A stretch of DNA of 7,851 nucleotides from Gemmatimonadota bacterium (GTDB lineage: Bacteria; Gemmatimonadota; Gemmatimonadetes; Longimicrobiales; Gaopeijiaceae): contig PCCM01000140.1 in assembly GCA_002731735.1 (NCBI GenBank), forward strand, positions 1-7,851. Reading direction: 5' to 3'. Position numbers and translations under genes: made by a program. The notes under the pieces were generated by a model that saw nothing but the letters and a program-made list of their open reading frames with translations, did not search any database and had not been told where the DNA came from. Below are positions 1 through 5,419 of the stretch, piece by piece (position 1 is the stretch's first letter; each line of letters opens with the position of its first letter).

Positions 1-405
1 GAGAGGGGCTCGAATGCACGGGGCGACGCCGAGTCGTACGGTGCGCGGCCCGATGGAGAGAGAGAGAGAGGTGGAAGGAGGGGGGGCGGATTCGCGATGG
101 GCCAGTTCGGGCAGGGCGGGCATGTGGCGGGAGCGGTACGGACTGAGTCGGCAGTGGTGTTCGTGGTCGGGGAGGACGGAGCCATCGAACCACGAATGGT
201 GATGATCGGCTTGACCGACTGGGACCGTACGCAGGTCGTGAGCGGATTGGATGACGGTGATTACGTCGCTCTCATTGGCGTGGCCCGGCTCCAGGCAGAG
301 CGGGAAGAATTCATGGAGCGTATGCGTTCGAACATGAGCGGGGGCAATCCGTTCGGCATGGGGAGCATGCCAGGCATGAGGGGTATGAGGGGTATGCCAC
401 ATTAG
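1..405 (+). CDS. RND/HlyD-family efflux periplasmic adaptor subunit, C-terminal part (5' end outside window)
   Basis: Frame 1 is open from the left edge to a TAG at 403-405, giving the last 134 residues of a longer protein. A low-complexity Gly/Arg/Glu-rich linker (about residues 15-45) leads into a beta-rich segment with AVVFVVGEDGAIEPRMV and GLTDWDRTQVVSGLDDGDYV. This matches the membrane-proximal C-terminal domain of tripartite efflux adaptors, which bridge an inner-membrane RND or MacB-type pump to the outer-membrane channel. A helical stretch (LQAEREEFMERMRSNM) and a Gly/Met-rich tail ending in MRGMRGMPH follow. An ATG at 97 gives a 102-aa product but falls inside the domain and has no convincing Shine-Dalgarno (SD) sequence, so it is not the true start. 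Adaptor genes are usually followed by pump genes; here an SDR follows instead, so the pump is probably upstream or elsewhere. The family call is from remembered patterns, and the substrate is unknown. Confidence 0.75.
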   Translation, partial: ERGSNARGDAESYGARPDGERERGGRRGGGFAMGQFGQGGHVAGAVRTESAVVFVVGEDGAIEPRMVMIGLTDWDRTQVVSGLDDGDYVALIGVARLQAEREEFMERMRSNMSGGNPFGMGSMPGMRGMRGMPH

Positions 406-418
406 AGCGGCACATTAG
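398..418 (+). repeat. 8-bp direct repeat (CACATTAG) duplicating the adaptor stop codon with a 13-bp period
   Basis: CACATTAG occurs at 398-405 and 411-418. The first copy contains the adaptor TAG stop; the second puts another TAG in a different frame 13 bases later. The spacing equals that of the longer repeat at the end of the next gene. It is short enough to be chance on its own. Confidence 0.45.
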
Positions 419-438
419 GGCCCATCGGGAGCCGAACC

Positions 439-1257
439 ATGACGACTAACACCGGGAAACCGCTTTCGCGGCGGACCGCTCTACGTAACATGGGTGCGGC
501 GGCGGTGCTGCCGTTGGTCGATCGCACTGATTCGTCGTTCCGGCGGGCGGTCGAGGGGAAGGTCGCCCTGGTTACGGGCTCCGGTCGAAATCTCGGTCGT
601 GCTGCGGTGCTCGAGCTGGCGAGGCAGGGCGCCAATGTCGTGGTCAACGCGCGATCGAATCGGGCGGAAGCCGATGCCGTCGCGCGGGAGGCCGAGGCGC
701 TCGGTGTGAGGGCGATCGCGCTGTTAGCCGACGTTGGGGATGAGCAGCAAGTCATTCAGATGGTGGACCAGGCGTTGGAGCGGCTCGGCCGCATCGACAT
801 TCTGATCAACAACGCCGGCTTCCGCGGGTCGAGCTCCATCGCTGCAATGAGCACGGAAGAGTGGCGGGCGGCTACGGCCGTCAACTACGACGGGCCCTTC
901 TTCTGCACCCGAGCCGTCGTGCCCGGCATGATCTCCAATGGTTACGGACGGATCATCACGGTGTCGGGTCTGAATTCCTTCCACGGACGCCCCAACTGGT
1001 CTCACGTGTGCAGCTCGAAGATGGGGGCGGTGGGCATGACCCGGGCGCTCGCGGTAGAACTGGCGCCCAACAACATCACCGTCAACCACGTGGTTCCTGG
1101 AGCCTACGTCGCGCACCCGAACCTGTCCCAGATCCCTCTCGGGCGTGTCGGGCTGCCTCAGGAACTCGCTAACATGTACGCGTTCTTGTCGTCTGAAGAA
1201 GCCAGCTACATCACCGGCCAAACGTTCCACGTCAACGGTGGTGAGGTCCGATACTAG
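439..1257 (+). CDS. SDR-family oxidoreductase with a twin-arginine N-terminus and no catalytic tyrosine
   Basis: A 272-aa Rossmann-fold protein of the short-chain dehydrogenase/reductase family. The N-terminus LSRRTALRNMGAAAVLPLV resembles a Tat signal: RR at 11-12 and a short hydrophobic stretch, but no clear cleavage site. The fold starts near residue 38 with a glycine-rich cofactor motif TGSGRNLG (46-53), then NNAG (124-127), the structural Asn of VNYDG (149) and the catalytic Ser in TVSG (176). The YxxxK site is unusual: the sequence reads SHVCSSK, so Lys194 is kept while the Tyr position is Val190 (His189 beside it). The C-terminal PG and TGQTFHVNGG motifs are normal for the family. The ATG at 439 has a GGGAG-type site about 8 nt upstream. 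The substrate cannot be read from sequence. The gene is probably cotranscribed with the following F420-reductase-like gene. Certain as an SDR; export and activity are inferences. Confidence 0.9.
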   Translation: MTTNTGKPLSRRTALRNMGAAAVLPLVDRTDSSFRRAVEGKVALVTGSGRNLGRAAVLELARQGANVVVNARSNRAEADAVAREAEALGVRAIALLADVGDEQQVIQMVDQALERLGRIDILINNAGFRGSSSIAAMSTEEWRAATAVNYDGPFFCTRAVVPGMISNGYGRIITVSGLNSFHGRPNWSHVCSSKMGAVGMTRALAVELAPNNITVNHVVPGAYVAHPNLSQIPLGRVGLPQELANMYAFLSSEEASYITGQTFHVNGGEVRY

Positions 1258-1283
1258 GGTCCGATACTAGGGTCCGATACTAG
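1245..1283 (+). repeat. Three perfect tandem copies of a 13-bp unit (GGTCCGATACTAG) spanning the SDR stop codon
   Basis: The unit occurs head-to-tail at 1245-1257, 1258-1270 and 1271-1283 without mismatches. The first copy is the coding end of the SDR (its TAG is 1255-1257). Since 13 is not a multiple of 3, the three TAGs at 1255, 1268 and 1281 fall in all three frames. The array ends directly before the GGAG ribosome site of the next gene. Slippage duplication is the simplest origin. Confidence 0.95.
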
Positions 1284-1287
1284 GGAG
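1284..1287 (+). promoter_or_regulatory. Ribosome binding site GGAG deciding the ATG at 1293
   Basis: GGAG lies 5 nt before ATG 1293. The in-frame GTG at 1287 begins on the last base of this motif and has no site of its own, so the ATG two codons later is preferred. Confidence 0.65.
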
Positions 1288-1292
1288 TGGAC

Positions 1293-2051
1293 ATGACGCG
1301 TTCGAACGGGAAGGGCGGGAGCAAACAGTCACGTCGTGACTTTCTTCTCAGGGCGGGGGCGACGGCAACCGGATTGGCCCTCGCGCCATCTATCTTGCCA
1401 GAACGGCTCGGGGCAGTTCGGGCGCAGCAGGCTCGCCTGAAGATCGGGGTCATCGGCTCGGGACTGATCGGAGGATCGGTCGGTCTTCGGTGGGCGCAGG
1501 CCGGACACGAGATCCTCTTCTCCTCGCGCCATCCAGAAGAGCTCGCGGATCTGGTCGAGCGAGCCGGCGCGAGGACTCGAGCCGGCATGCCCGCGGAGGC
1601 TGCCGTGTTCGGAGACATCGTCTTCATCGCGGTGCCGTACGCCGCACTCCCTCAGGTGGGGCAGGACTACGGGTCTTTGATGAGGGGTAAGGTCGTCATC
1701 GAATGCGGGAATCCCTACCCGCGGCGCGACGGACCGATGGCGGAAGAAGCATTGGCCAAAGGGACTGGGGTTGCCTCGGCAGAATTCCTTCCGGGCGTGC
1801 GCCTCGTGCGTGCGTTCAACGCGGTCAGCTACAGGACGGTGGAGCGAGAGGATCACAGTCAGGTCGGGATTCCGATCGCCGGTGACGACGAGGATGCCCT
1901 TCGGATCGTGTCGGCCCTCGTCGTGGACGCCGGCTTCGATCCGGTCGTGGTCGGGCCGCTCGCTCGGGCGCGAGAATTCGATCAAGGTACGCCGGTATAC
2001 GTGACCGATATGACCGCGGCCCAACTCCGCGAGGCCTTGGACCTCAGGTAG
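1293..2051 (+). CDS. Tat-exported NADPH-dependent F420-reductase-like (COG2085-type) protein
   Basis: A 252-aa protein. Residues 12-40 form a well-shaped Tat signal (SRRDFLL at 13-19, then an Ala/Gly/Leu hydrophobic stretch) with a possible cleavage after AVRA (about 41-44). The rest is an N-terminal Rossmann domain of the F420 oxidoreductase/NADP-binding type: KIGVIGSGLIGG (50-61, GxGxxG at 55-60), SSRHP (77-81, a pattern suiting the NADP 2'-phosphate), GDIVFIAVPY (107-116), VVIECGNPY (134-142) and RLVRAFNAVSY (170-180). The family includes F420H2:NADP+ reductases and uncharacterised relatives; no F420 biosynthesis gene is visible, so cofactor F420 use is not implied. It follows the SDR by 35 nt containing the extra repeat copies and is probably in the same operon. 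The start is ATG 1293 (GGAG 5 nt upstream); GTG 1287 is the alternative. Family confident; periplasmic location inferred; substrate unknown. Confidence 0.82.
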   Translation: MTRSNGKGGSKQSRRDFLLRAGATATGLALAPSILPERLGAVRAQQARLKIGVIGSGLIGGSVGLRWAQAGHEILFSSRHPEELADLVERAGARTRAGMPAEAAVFGDIVFIAVPYAALPQVGQDYGSLMRGKVVIECGNPYPRRDGPMAEEALAKGTGVASAEFLPGVRLVRAFNAVSYRTVEREDHSQVGIPIAGDDEDALRIVSALVVDAGFDPVVVGPLARAREFDQGTPVYVTDMTAAQLREALDLR

Positions 2052-2059
2052 CGAAGCTC

Positions 2060-2066
2060 GGGGAGG
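2060..2066 (+). promoter_or_regulatory. Shine-Dalgarno-like GGGGAGG before a 22-codon fragment
   Basis: GGGGAGG lies 5 nt upstream of TTG 2072, ideal spacing. It suggests that the short reading frame after it was once, or still is, translated. Confidence 0.5.
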
Positions 2067-2071
2067 TCCGT

Positions 2072-2140
2072 TTGAGCGAGTCCTTGGACGCCCCCGCCGT
2101 AGACCAGATCGAGATCGGGGACCCGCGTCTGTTTTCCTAA
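2072..2140 (+). pseudogene. 22-codon gene fragment resembling the N-terminus of a bacterial cytochrome P450
   Basis: A TTG start at 2072, preceded by GGGGAGG, opens a 22-codon frame ending in TAA at 2138-2140. The product contains VDQIEIGDPRLFS. From memory, bacterial P450s often begin with a similar stretch (Ile-Asp-Val-Ser-Asp-Pro-x-Leu-Phe) shortly before the first helix (WPYFERLRREDPVHY-like), but the rest is absent here: after the stop the sequence runs straight into the 3' end of the minus-strand amidase. The simplest reading is the stump of a deleted gene downstream of the F420-reductase-like gene. Alternatives are a tiny independent peptide or chance. The similarity is short and unverified. 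Confidence 0.35.
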
Positions 2141-2149
2141 GTGAGCGTA

Positions 2150-3100
2150 TCAGCTACCGTTGGTCACGGATGACACTTCGCCGGCGAGGGCTACCGCCGC
2201 CGGAGGCGGGGTCACCGAGAACGCCGTCACGGCTTCCACGATACCACGCGCGGCACGCTCCGGATCGTTCATGATCACCCGGCGATCCTTCGAACTCGTC
2301 AGGAAGCCCGTTTCGAGAATCACCGCGATCGTCATGGGATGGAGCGCGTGTTCGTACCGTTGAAAGTTGAAGGCGTAATAGTTTCGCATGCGGCGTGTGA
2401 CCGTGGGCAGGCGTGGAATACCCGTCGCCTCTCCGTAGCTTTGCGCGAGCAGCGAAGCGACTTGTGACGCTCGGCCGGTGGCGTCTCCTCGGGGTGCCGC
2501 GACCCGATACCCGGACGCGTTGGGGTCGTTACTCCCGTCGGCATGGACGGCTATGAAGAGATGGGCTCGGTAGGCTGGAGGAACGACGGCGGGAAGGATG
2601 TCGACCACGTAGCCCATCTCCTCGAGAATCGCCCCTGCACGCTGAACAATTTCGAGGTTGACCTCCCACTCAGGCGTCTCTTTCCAGCGGGTCCCGTTTC
2701 TCTTCAGTCCACTGAGCTCTCGCGGCGCCTCGTCCGCTCTCCAATGGCCCGCCTGCAGGGCTATCCGCACCGGGCCCTCGGGTGGCGCCCAGTCGGCGGG
2801 CGTCGGGGGATCTGGATAGCGGCGCGGCCTCCGACTCCGGTAGGATCTTCTGCGGGGTGCGGGAGGAGCGACCACATCCCGGGTCGGACTTTCAGACTGT
2901 GCCACTTCGGAGAGCACCGCTTCTGCCGGCTCTTCGGGTACCGGGACCAGCGCAGTCGTGGACAGCGGCTCCGCCACCAGAGTTGGGGCGGGTGGTAGAG
3001 GAGGGGCGACGGCCGGTGGAGCTTCAGTTCTGGCCTGCACGCGGAACGCCGCGAACACCGCCACGACCACGCCCACATAAGCAAGCCCGACTAATCTCAC
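2150..3100 (-). CDS. N-acetylmuramoyl-L-alanine amidase (Amidase_3 type) with N-terminal anchor and Pro/Arg-rich linker
   Basis: A 316-aa zinc amidase expected to cleave the bond between MurNAc and L-Ala in peptidoglycan. It begins with a hydrophobic segment (about residues 4-19, LVGLAYVGVVVAVFAAF) acting as signal or anchor, followed by about 85 residues of Pro/Ala/Val-rich linker that ends in a basic patch (PRRRSYRSRRPRR, about 82-94). The catalytic domain (about 108-295) shows the likely metal and catalytic residues in order: His119 in LQAGHW, Glu146 in PEWEVNLEI, His186 in LFIAVHADGS and Glu263 in VILETGFL. The usual GHGG is replaced by GHWR. The start is the GTG at 3100-3098, with GGGAGG 5 nt upstream; the GTG at 3106 overlaps that motif and is less likely. 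It is the only clear minus-strand gene here, convergent with the F420-reductase-like gene and divergent from the decayed phosphatase, so it is monocistronic in this window. Confidence 0.88.
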   Translation of the reverse strand: MRLVGLAYVGVVVAVFAAFRVQARTEAPPAVAPPLPPAPTLVAEPLSTTALVPVPEEPAEAVLSEVAQSESPTRDVVAPPAPRRRSYRSRRPRRYPDPPTPADWAPPEGPVRIALQAGHWRADEAPRELSGLKRNGTRWKETPEWEVNLEIVQRAGAILEEMGYVVDILPAVVPPAYRAHLFIAVHADGSNDPNASGYRVAAPRGDATGRASQVASLLAQSYGEATGIPRLPTVTRRMRNYYAFNFQRYEHALHPMTIAVILETGFLTSSKDRRVIMNDPERAARGIVEAVTAFSVTPPPAAVALAGEVSSVTNGS

Positions 3101-3105
3101 ACGCA

Positions 3106-3111
3106 CCTCCC
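3106..3111 (-). promoter_or_regulatory. Ribosome binding site GGGAGG for the amidase
   Basis: On the minus strand GGGAGG (3111 to 3106) lies 5 nt before GTG 3100. The longer frame's GTG (3106-3104) uses the last G of this motif, so it would have no spacer. This decides the shorter start. Confidence 0.65.
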
Positions 3112-3113
3112 AC

Positions 3114-3157
3114 GAAGTGGTTGGCGGGCGGGGGGCGGTCTAGTAGTGAACCACTTC
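3114..3157. repeat. Perfect 9-bp inverted repeat in the amidase leader
   Basis: GAAGTGGTT at 3114-3122 and AACCACTTC at 3149-3157 are exact reverse complements separated by 26 bases. In the amidase transcript the stem would end 2 nt upstream of the GGGAGG site. It could act as an RNA hairpin affecting translation or as two half-sites for a DNA-binding protein. Function is inference. Confidence 0.5.
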
Positions 3158-3199
3158 CGCGCGACGACGCATGCTACACGCCAGCGGCGGACAATGCAA

Positions 3200-3228
3200 C
3201 GAAATCGGGCGGTGCCGCCCCCGATTCG
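3200..3228. repeat. Imperfect GC-rich hairpin
   Basis: AATCGGGC (3203-3210) pairs with GCCC and GATT (3217-3220 and 3223-3226) around the loop GGTGCC, with two bulged cytosines at 3221-3222; the outer CG/CG pair adds a further bulge. No T-tract follows on either side, so it is not a standard terminator. It may be an operator-like element or without function. Confidence 0.35.
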
Positions 3229-3401
3229 TGTGGGGCGTTGCCCTCCGTGGAGACGGCTCGGGGGACGGCCCGCTGGAATTCAGATCCGTGTGGGTGTACC
3301 CGGGGAAGTCGCGGCTGAAACTCCTACCCTGTATCCTTAGTCTAGGCCCCGCGTCGTAAACGAGCCTCCCCCCGCTGATGTGCGCACAGGCGGGGCGACT
3401 C

Positions 3402-3406
3402 AGGAG
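3402..3406 (+). promoter_or_regulatory. Ribosome binding site AGGAG before the remnant lipoprotein start
   Basis: AGGAG ends 7 nt before ATG 3414, marking the original 5' end of the decayed phosphatase gene. Confidence 0.6.
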
Positions 3407-3413
3407 CACACTC

Positions 3414-3795
3414 ATGAAGACGATCCCAACGAGCGTAGCTCTGCCAGGATCCCTCACAGTCGTCATCGGATGCTCGGCCCGTCAACGGAGTTCTCGTGGA
3501 CCAGAACCTCTACTGCGGAGATAGGCATTGGCAGTATCACTCGATCGACCCGAGCGGCTTCGAGGAGTTCTCGACCGGTGCGCTCGTGGATGGCAATTCC
3601 CGGCTGGGAAGGCTTCCCGGAGACCCGAATTCAACCGATCCCGACGCATTGATAGATCAGCCGTATACGCAGTCGGAGCCTTCGGGCGGGTTCCTGCACG
3701 TCACGATCACCCCTGGCGAGCGACCCACTGCCATGATGCGCTTTCACGACGAAAGGGGTGTGCTTCTGCATACGGTGGAGAAGGTTGCGCGGTAG
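3414..3795 (+). pseudogene. Internally deleted PhoD-like alkaline phosphatase (lipoprotein start joined out of frame to the C-terminus)
   Basis: Two pieces in different frames make one broken gene. From ATG 3414, with AGGAG 7 nt upstream, the frame reads MKTIPTSVAL then GSLTVVIGCSA: a lipoprotein signal with lipobox VIGC (Cys20). That frame stops at 3522-3524 after 36 codons. In the next frame, open from 3439 to TAG 3793-3795, about 100 residues look like the end of a PhoD-family metallophosphatase: CGDRHWQYHSIDPSGFEEFS, SRLGRLPGDPNSTDP, SEPSGGFLHVTITPG and FHDERGVLLHTVEK. The GDRH motif is a metal-binding element of the family. PhoD-like enzymes run to several hundred residues, so the central catalytic region is missing, with the junction probably near 3480. 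A 99-aa ORF from GTG 3496 exists but would lack most metal ligands. Alternatively, the lipoprotein start belonged to a different gene. The phosphatase family call is fairly firm from motifs. Confidence 0.65.
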
Positions 3796-3838
3796 AAGAA
3801 GAGAGGACGTTTCCAAGGTTGCCAGCCCCTCGCGGTCG

Positions 3839-5419
3839 ATGAAGAAGAGCGATCACGTTCAGTTGATGGACACGACGCTGCGGGATGGCGAGCAGACCCG
3901 CAACGTCTCGTTCTCCACATCGGAGAAGGTCAGTATTGCTGGGGCTTTACTCGGTTCGCTGCGAGTCGATCGGATCGAGGTTACGTCGGCCGCCGTGTCC
4001 GAGGGCGAGAAAGAGGCCGTCACCCGGATCGCGGATCAGGCGGCCGCCGGTGGCTGCCTAGGGCGGGTCGAGGTCCTGGGGTTCGTCGACGAATGTCGTA
4101 GCGCGGACTGGATCGTATCTACCGGTGTGCACGTGATGAATCTGCTCACGAAGGGCAGCGAGCGGCACTGCCGCAAGCAGTTGCGGCGAACCCCCGAGCA
4201 GCATCTCGAGGATATTGTTCGTACGGTGGCATACGCGCGCGAGCAGGAGCTTACCGTCAACGTGTACTTGGAGGATTGGTCCACCGGGTACCGCGACAGC
4301 CGCGATTACGTGTACTCCCTCGTGGAGGGACTGCAGGAAACGGGAGTCGCACACATCATGCTGCCCGACACGCTGGGCGTGATGATGCCGGATGAGGTCG
4401 AAACCAGCTTATCGGACATGATCTCGAGGTTCCCGGAGCAGACTTTCGACTTTCATCCACACAACGACTACGGGCTCGCCACTGCCAACACCATGAGGGC
4501 GGTCGAGGCCGGCATTCGCACCATCCACTGTACGGTCAACTGCCTTGGAGAGCGTGCAGGAAACGTGTCCTTGGCCGAAGTCGCGGTCGCTCTGCGCGAC
4601 AAGATGGGAATGACGCTGTCGATCGACGAGACCAAGATCCTGGACCTGAGCCGGATGGTGGAGAACTTCTCGGGCAAGCGGGTTGCCGACAACACTCCCG
4701 TGACAGGTGCCGATGTGTTCACCCAGACCAGCGGCATCCACGCCGACGGCGATCACAAGGGCGGGTTGTACCAGACGCCCCTGAGCCCGGAGCGTTTCGA
4801 CCGCAAGCGCAGCTACGCGCTCGGCAAGATGAGTGGCAAGGCGTCGCTGAAGAAGAATCTGGAGGAGTTGGGCATCAGTCTGTCGCCTGAAGATCAGGCG
4901 GAAGTTCTGAGACGGATTGTGAGCCTCGGAGATTCCAAGGAAACCATCACCGCGGAGGACCTGCCGTTCATCATCGCCGACGTGTTGGAGCGCAAGGACT
5001 TCCGACACATCGATTTGTTGACCTGCTCCATCACGAGTGAGTTGGACCACGCGTCGACGGTGAACATTGAGGTTAATGTGAACGGTGAGATCCACGAAGC
5101 GTCCGGATCGGGAAACGGTGGGTTCGACGCCTTCGTGGACGCGATCCGGAAAGTGTTCCCGCCCGGGTTCGAATTCCCGAAGTTGGTGGATTACGAGTTG
5201 CTCATCCCAAAGGGCGGAAGCACCAGCGCACTCACTGAGGTGTTCATCACCTGGCGGGACGGGCCAGGCACGGTGAGAACGCGGGGCGTCAGCCCCAACC
5301 AGGTGTTGGCCGGGGTCGGTGCGACCCTTCGCATGCTGAACATGAAGCTACACCAGGCGGCGGAGTCCTCCGAGTCCGTCACTGGCGCAGCGCCGAAACG
5401 TACGAGAGAAGAATCATGA
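3839..5419 (+). CDS. 2-isopropylmalate/homocitrate/citramalate synthase family enzyme with C-terminal LeuA regulatory domain
   Basis: A 526-aa enzyme of the HMGL-like acyltransfer family, which condenses acetyl-CoA with a 2-oxo acid in leucine, isoleucine or lysine-type pathways. The TIM barrel (about 7-275) carries MDTTLRDGEQ (10-19; Arg15 and Asp16 are the usual catalytic and metal residues), LEDWSTGYRDS (144-154), the metal-binding HPHND (206-210) and CLGERAGN (235-242). A linker subdomain contains QTSGIHADGDHKGG (296-309) and the YALGKMSGKASLKKN stretch. Residues about 390-505 form a LeuA-type allosteric dimer domain (GSGNGGFDAFVDAI, 423-436), so feedback control is likely. The barrel resembles a divergent branch I recall from Bacteroidota rather than classical LeuA (DGEQTRNVSF instead of DGEQSPG), so the 2-oxo acid cannot be assigned. 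ATG 3839 gives a family-like N-terminus although its ribosome site is weak; the frame is open back to GTG 3758 inside the phosphatase remnant. The stop overlaps the next gene by ATGA. Confidence 0.88.
   Translation: MKKSDHVQLMDTTLRDGEQTRNVSFSTSEKVSIAGALLGSLRVDRIEVTSAAVSEGEKEAVTRIADQAAAGGCLGRVEVLGFVDECRSADWIVSTGVHVMNLLTKGSERHCRKQLRRTPEQHLEDIVRTVAYAREQELTVNVYLEDWSTGYRDSRDYVYSLVEGLQETGVAHIMLPDTLGVMMPDEVETSLSDMISRFPEQTFDFHPHNDYGLATANTMRAVEAGIRTIHCTVNCLGERAGNVSLAEVAVALRDKMGMTLSIDETKILDLSRMVENFSGKRVADNTPVTGADVFTQTSGIHADGDHKGGLYQTPLSPERFDRKRSYALGKMSGKASLKKNLEELGISLSPEDQAEVLRRIVSLGDSKETITAEDLPFIIADVLERKDFRHIDLLTCSITSELDHASTVNIEVNVNGEIHEASGSGNGGFDAFVDAIRKVFPPGFEFPKLVDYELLIPKGGSTSALTEVFITWRDGPGTVRTRGVSPNQVLAGVGATLRMLNMKLHQAAESSESVTGAAPKRTREES

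Larger units (their letters stand above)
3101..3413. other. Intergenic region between the amidase and the decayed phosphatase, probably holding divergent control signals
   Basis: These 313 bases separate the amidase start (minus) from the ATG of the PhoD-like remnant (plus). They contain the amidase ribosome site, a 9-bp inverted repeat (3114-3157) and an imperfect hairpin (3200-3228). I found no pair of -35/-10 boxes good enough to call on either strand and no convincing coding frame. Confidence 0.6.

Noticed and set aside
14..202. 62-aa plus-strand ORF overlapping the adaptor
   Set aside because: It is Arg/Gly/Ser-rich shadow coding in another frame; frame 1 carries the recognisable adaptor sequence across the same bases.
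724..1230. 168-aa minus-strand ORF opposite the SDR
   Set aside because: Antisense frame of a GC-rich gene; no recognisable motif, and the SDR on the other strand is clear.
1329..2024. 231-aa minus-strand ORF opposite the F420-reductase-like gene
   Set aside because: Charged, low-complexity antisense translation without a fold signature.
2543..3318. Plus-strand ORFs opposite the amidase and its leader
   Set aside because: The amidase has ordered catalytic motifs on the minus strand; these frames have none.
3140..3466. 108-aa minus-strand ORF with a signal-peptide-like start (VGIVFMSVLLSRPACA)
   Set aside because: The hydrophobic run is the antisense of the lipoprotein signal at 3414, there is no ribosome site before its ATG, and the rest has no fold-like composition.
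4409..5095. 228-aa minus-strand ORF opposite the synthase
   Set aside because: Shadow of a strongly conserved gene on the other strand.
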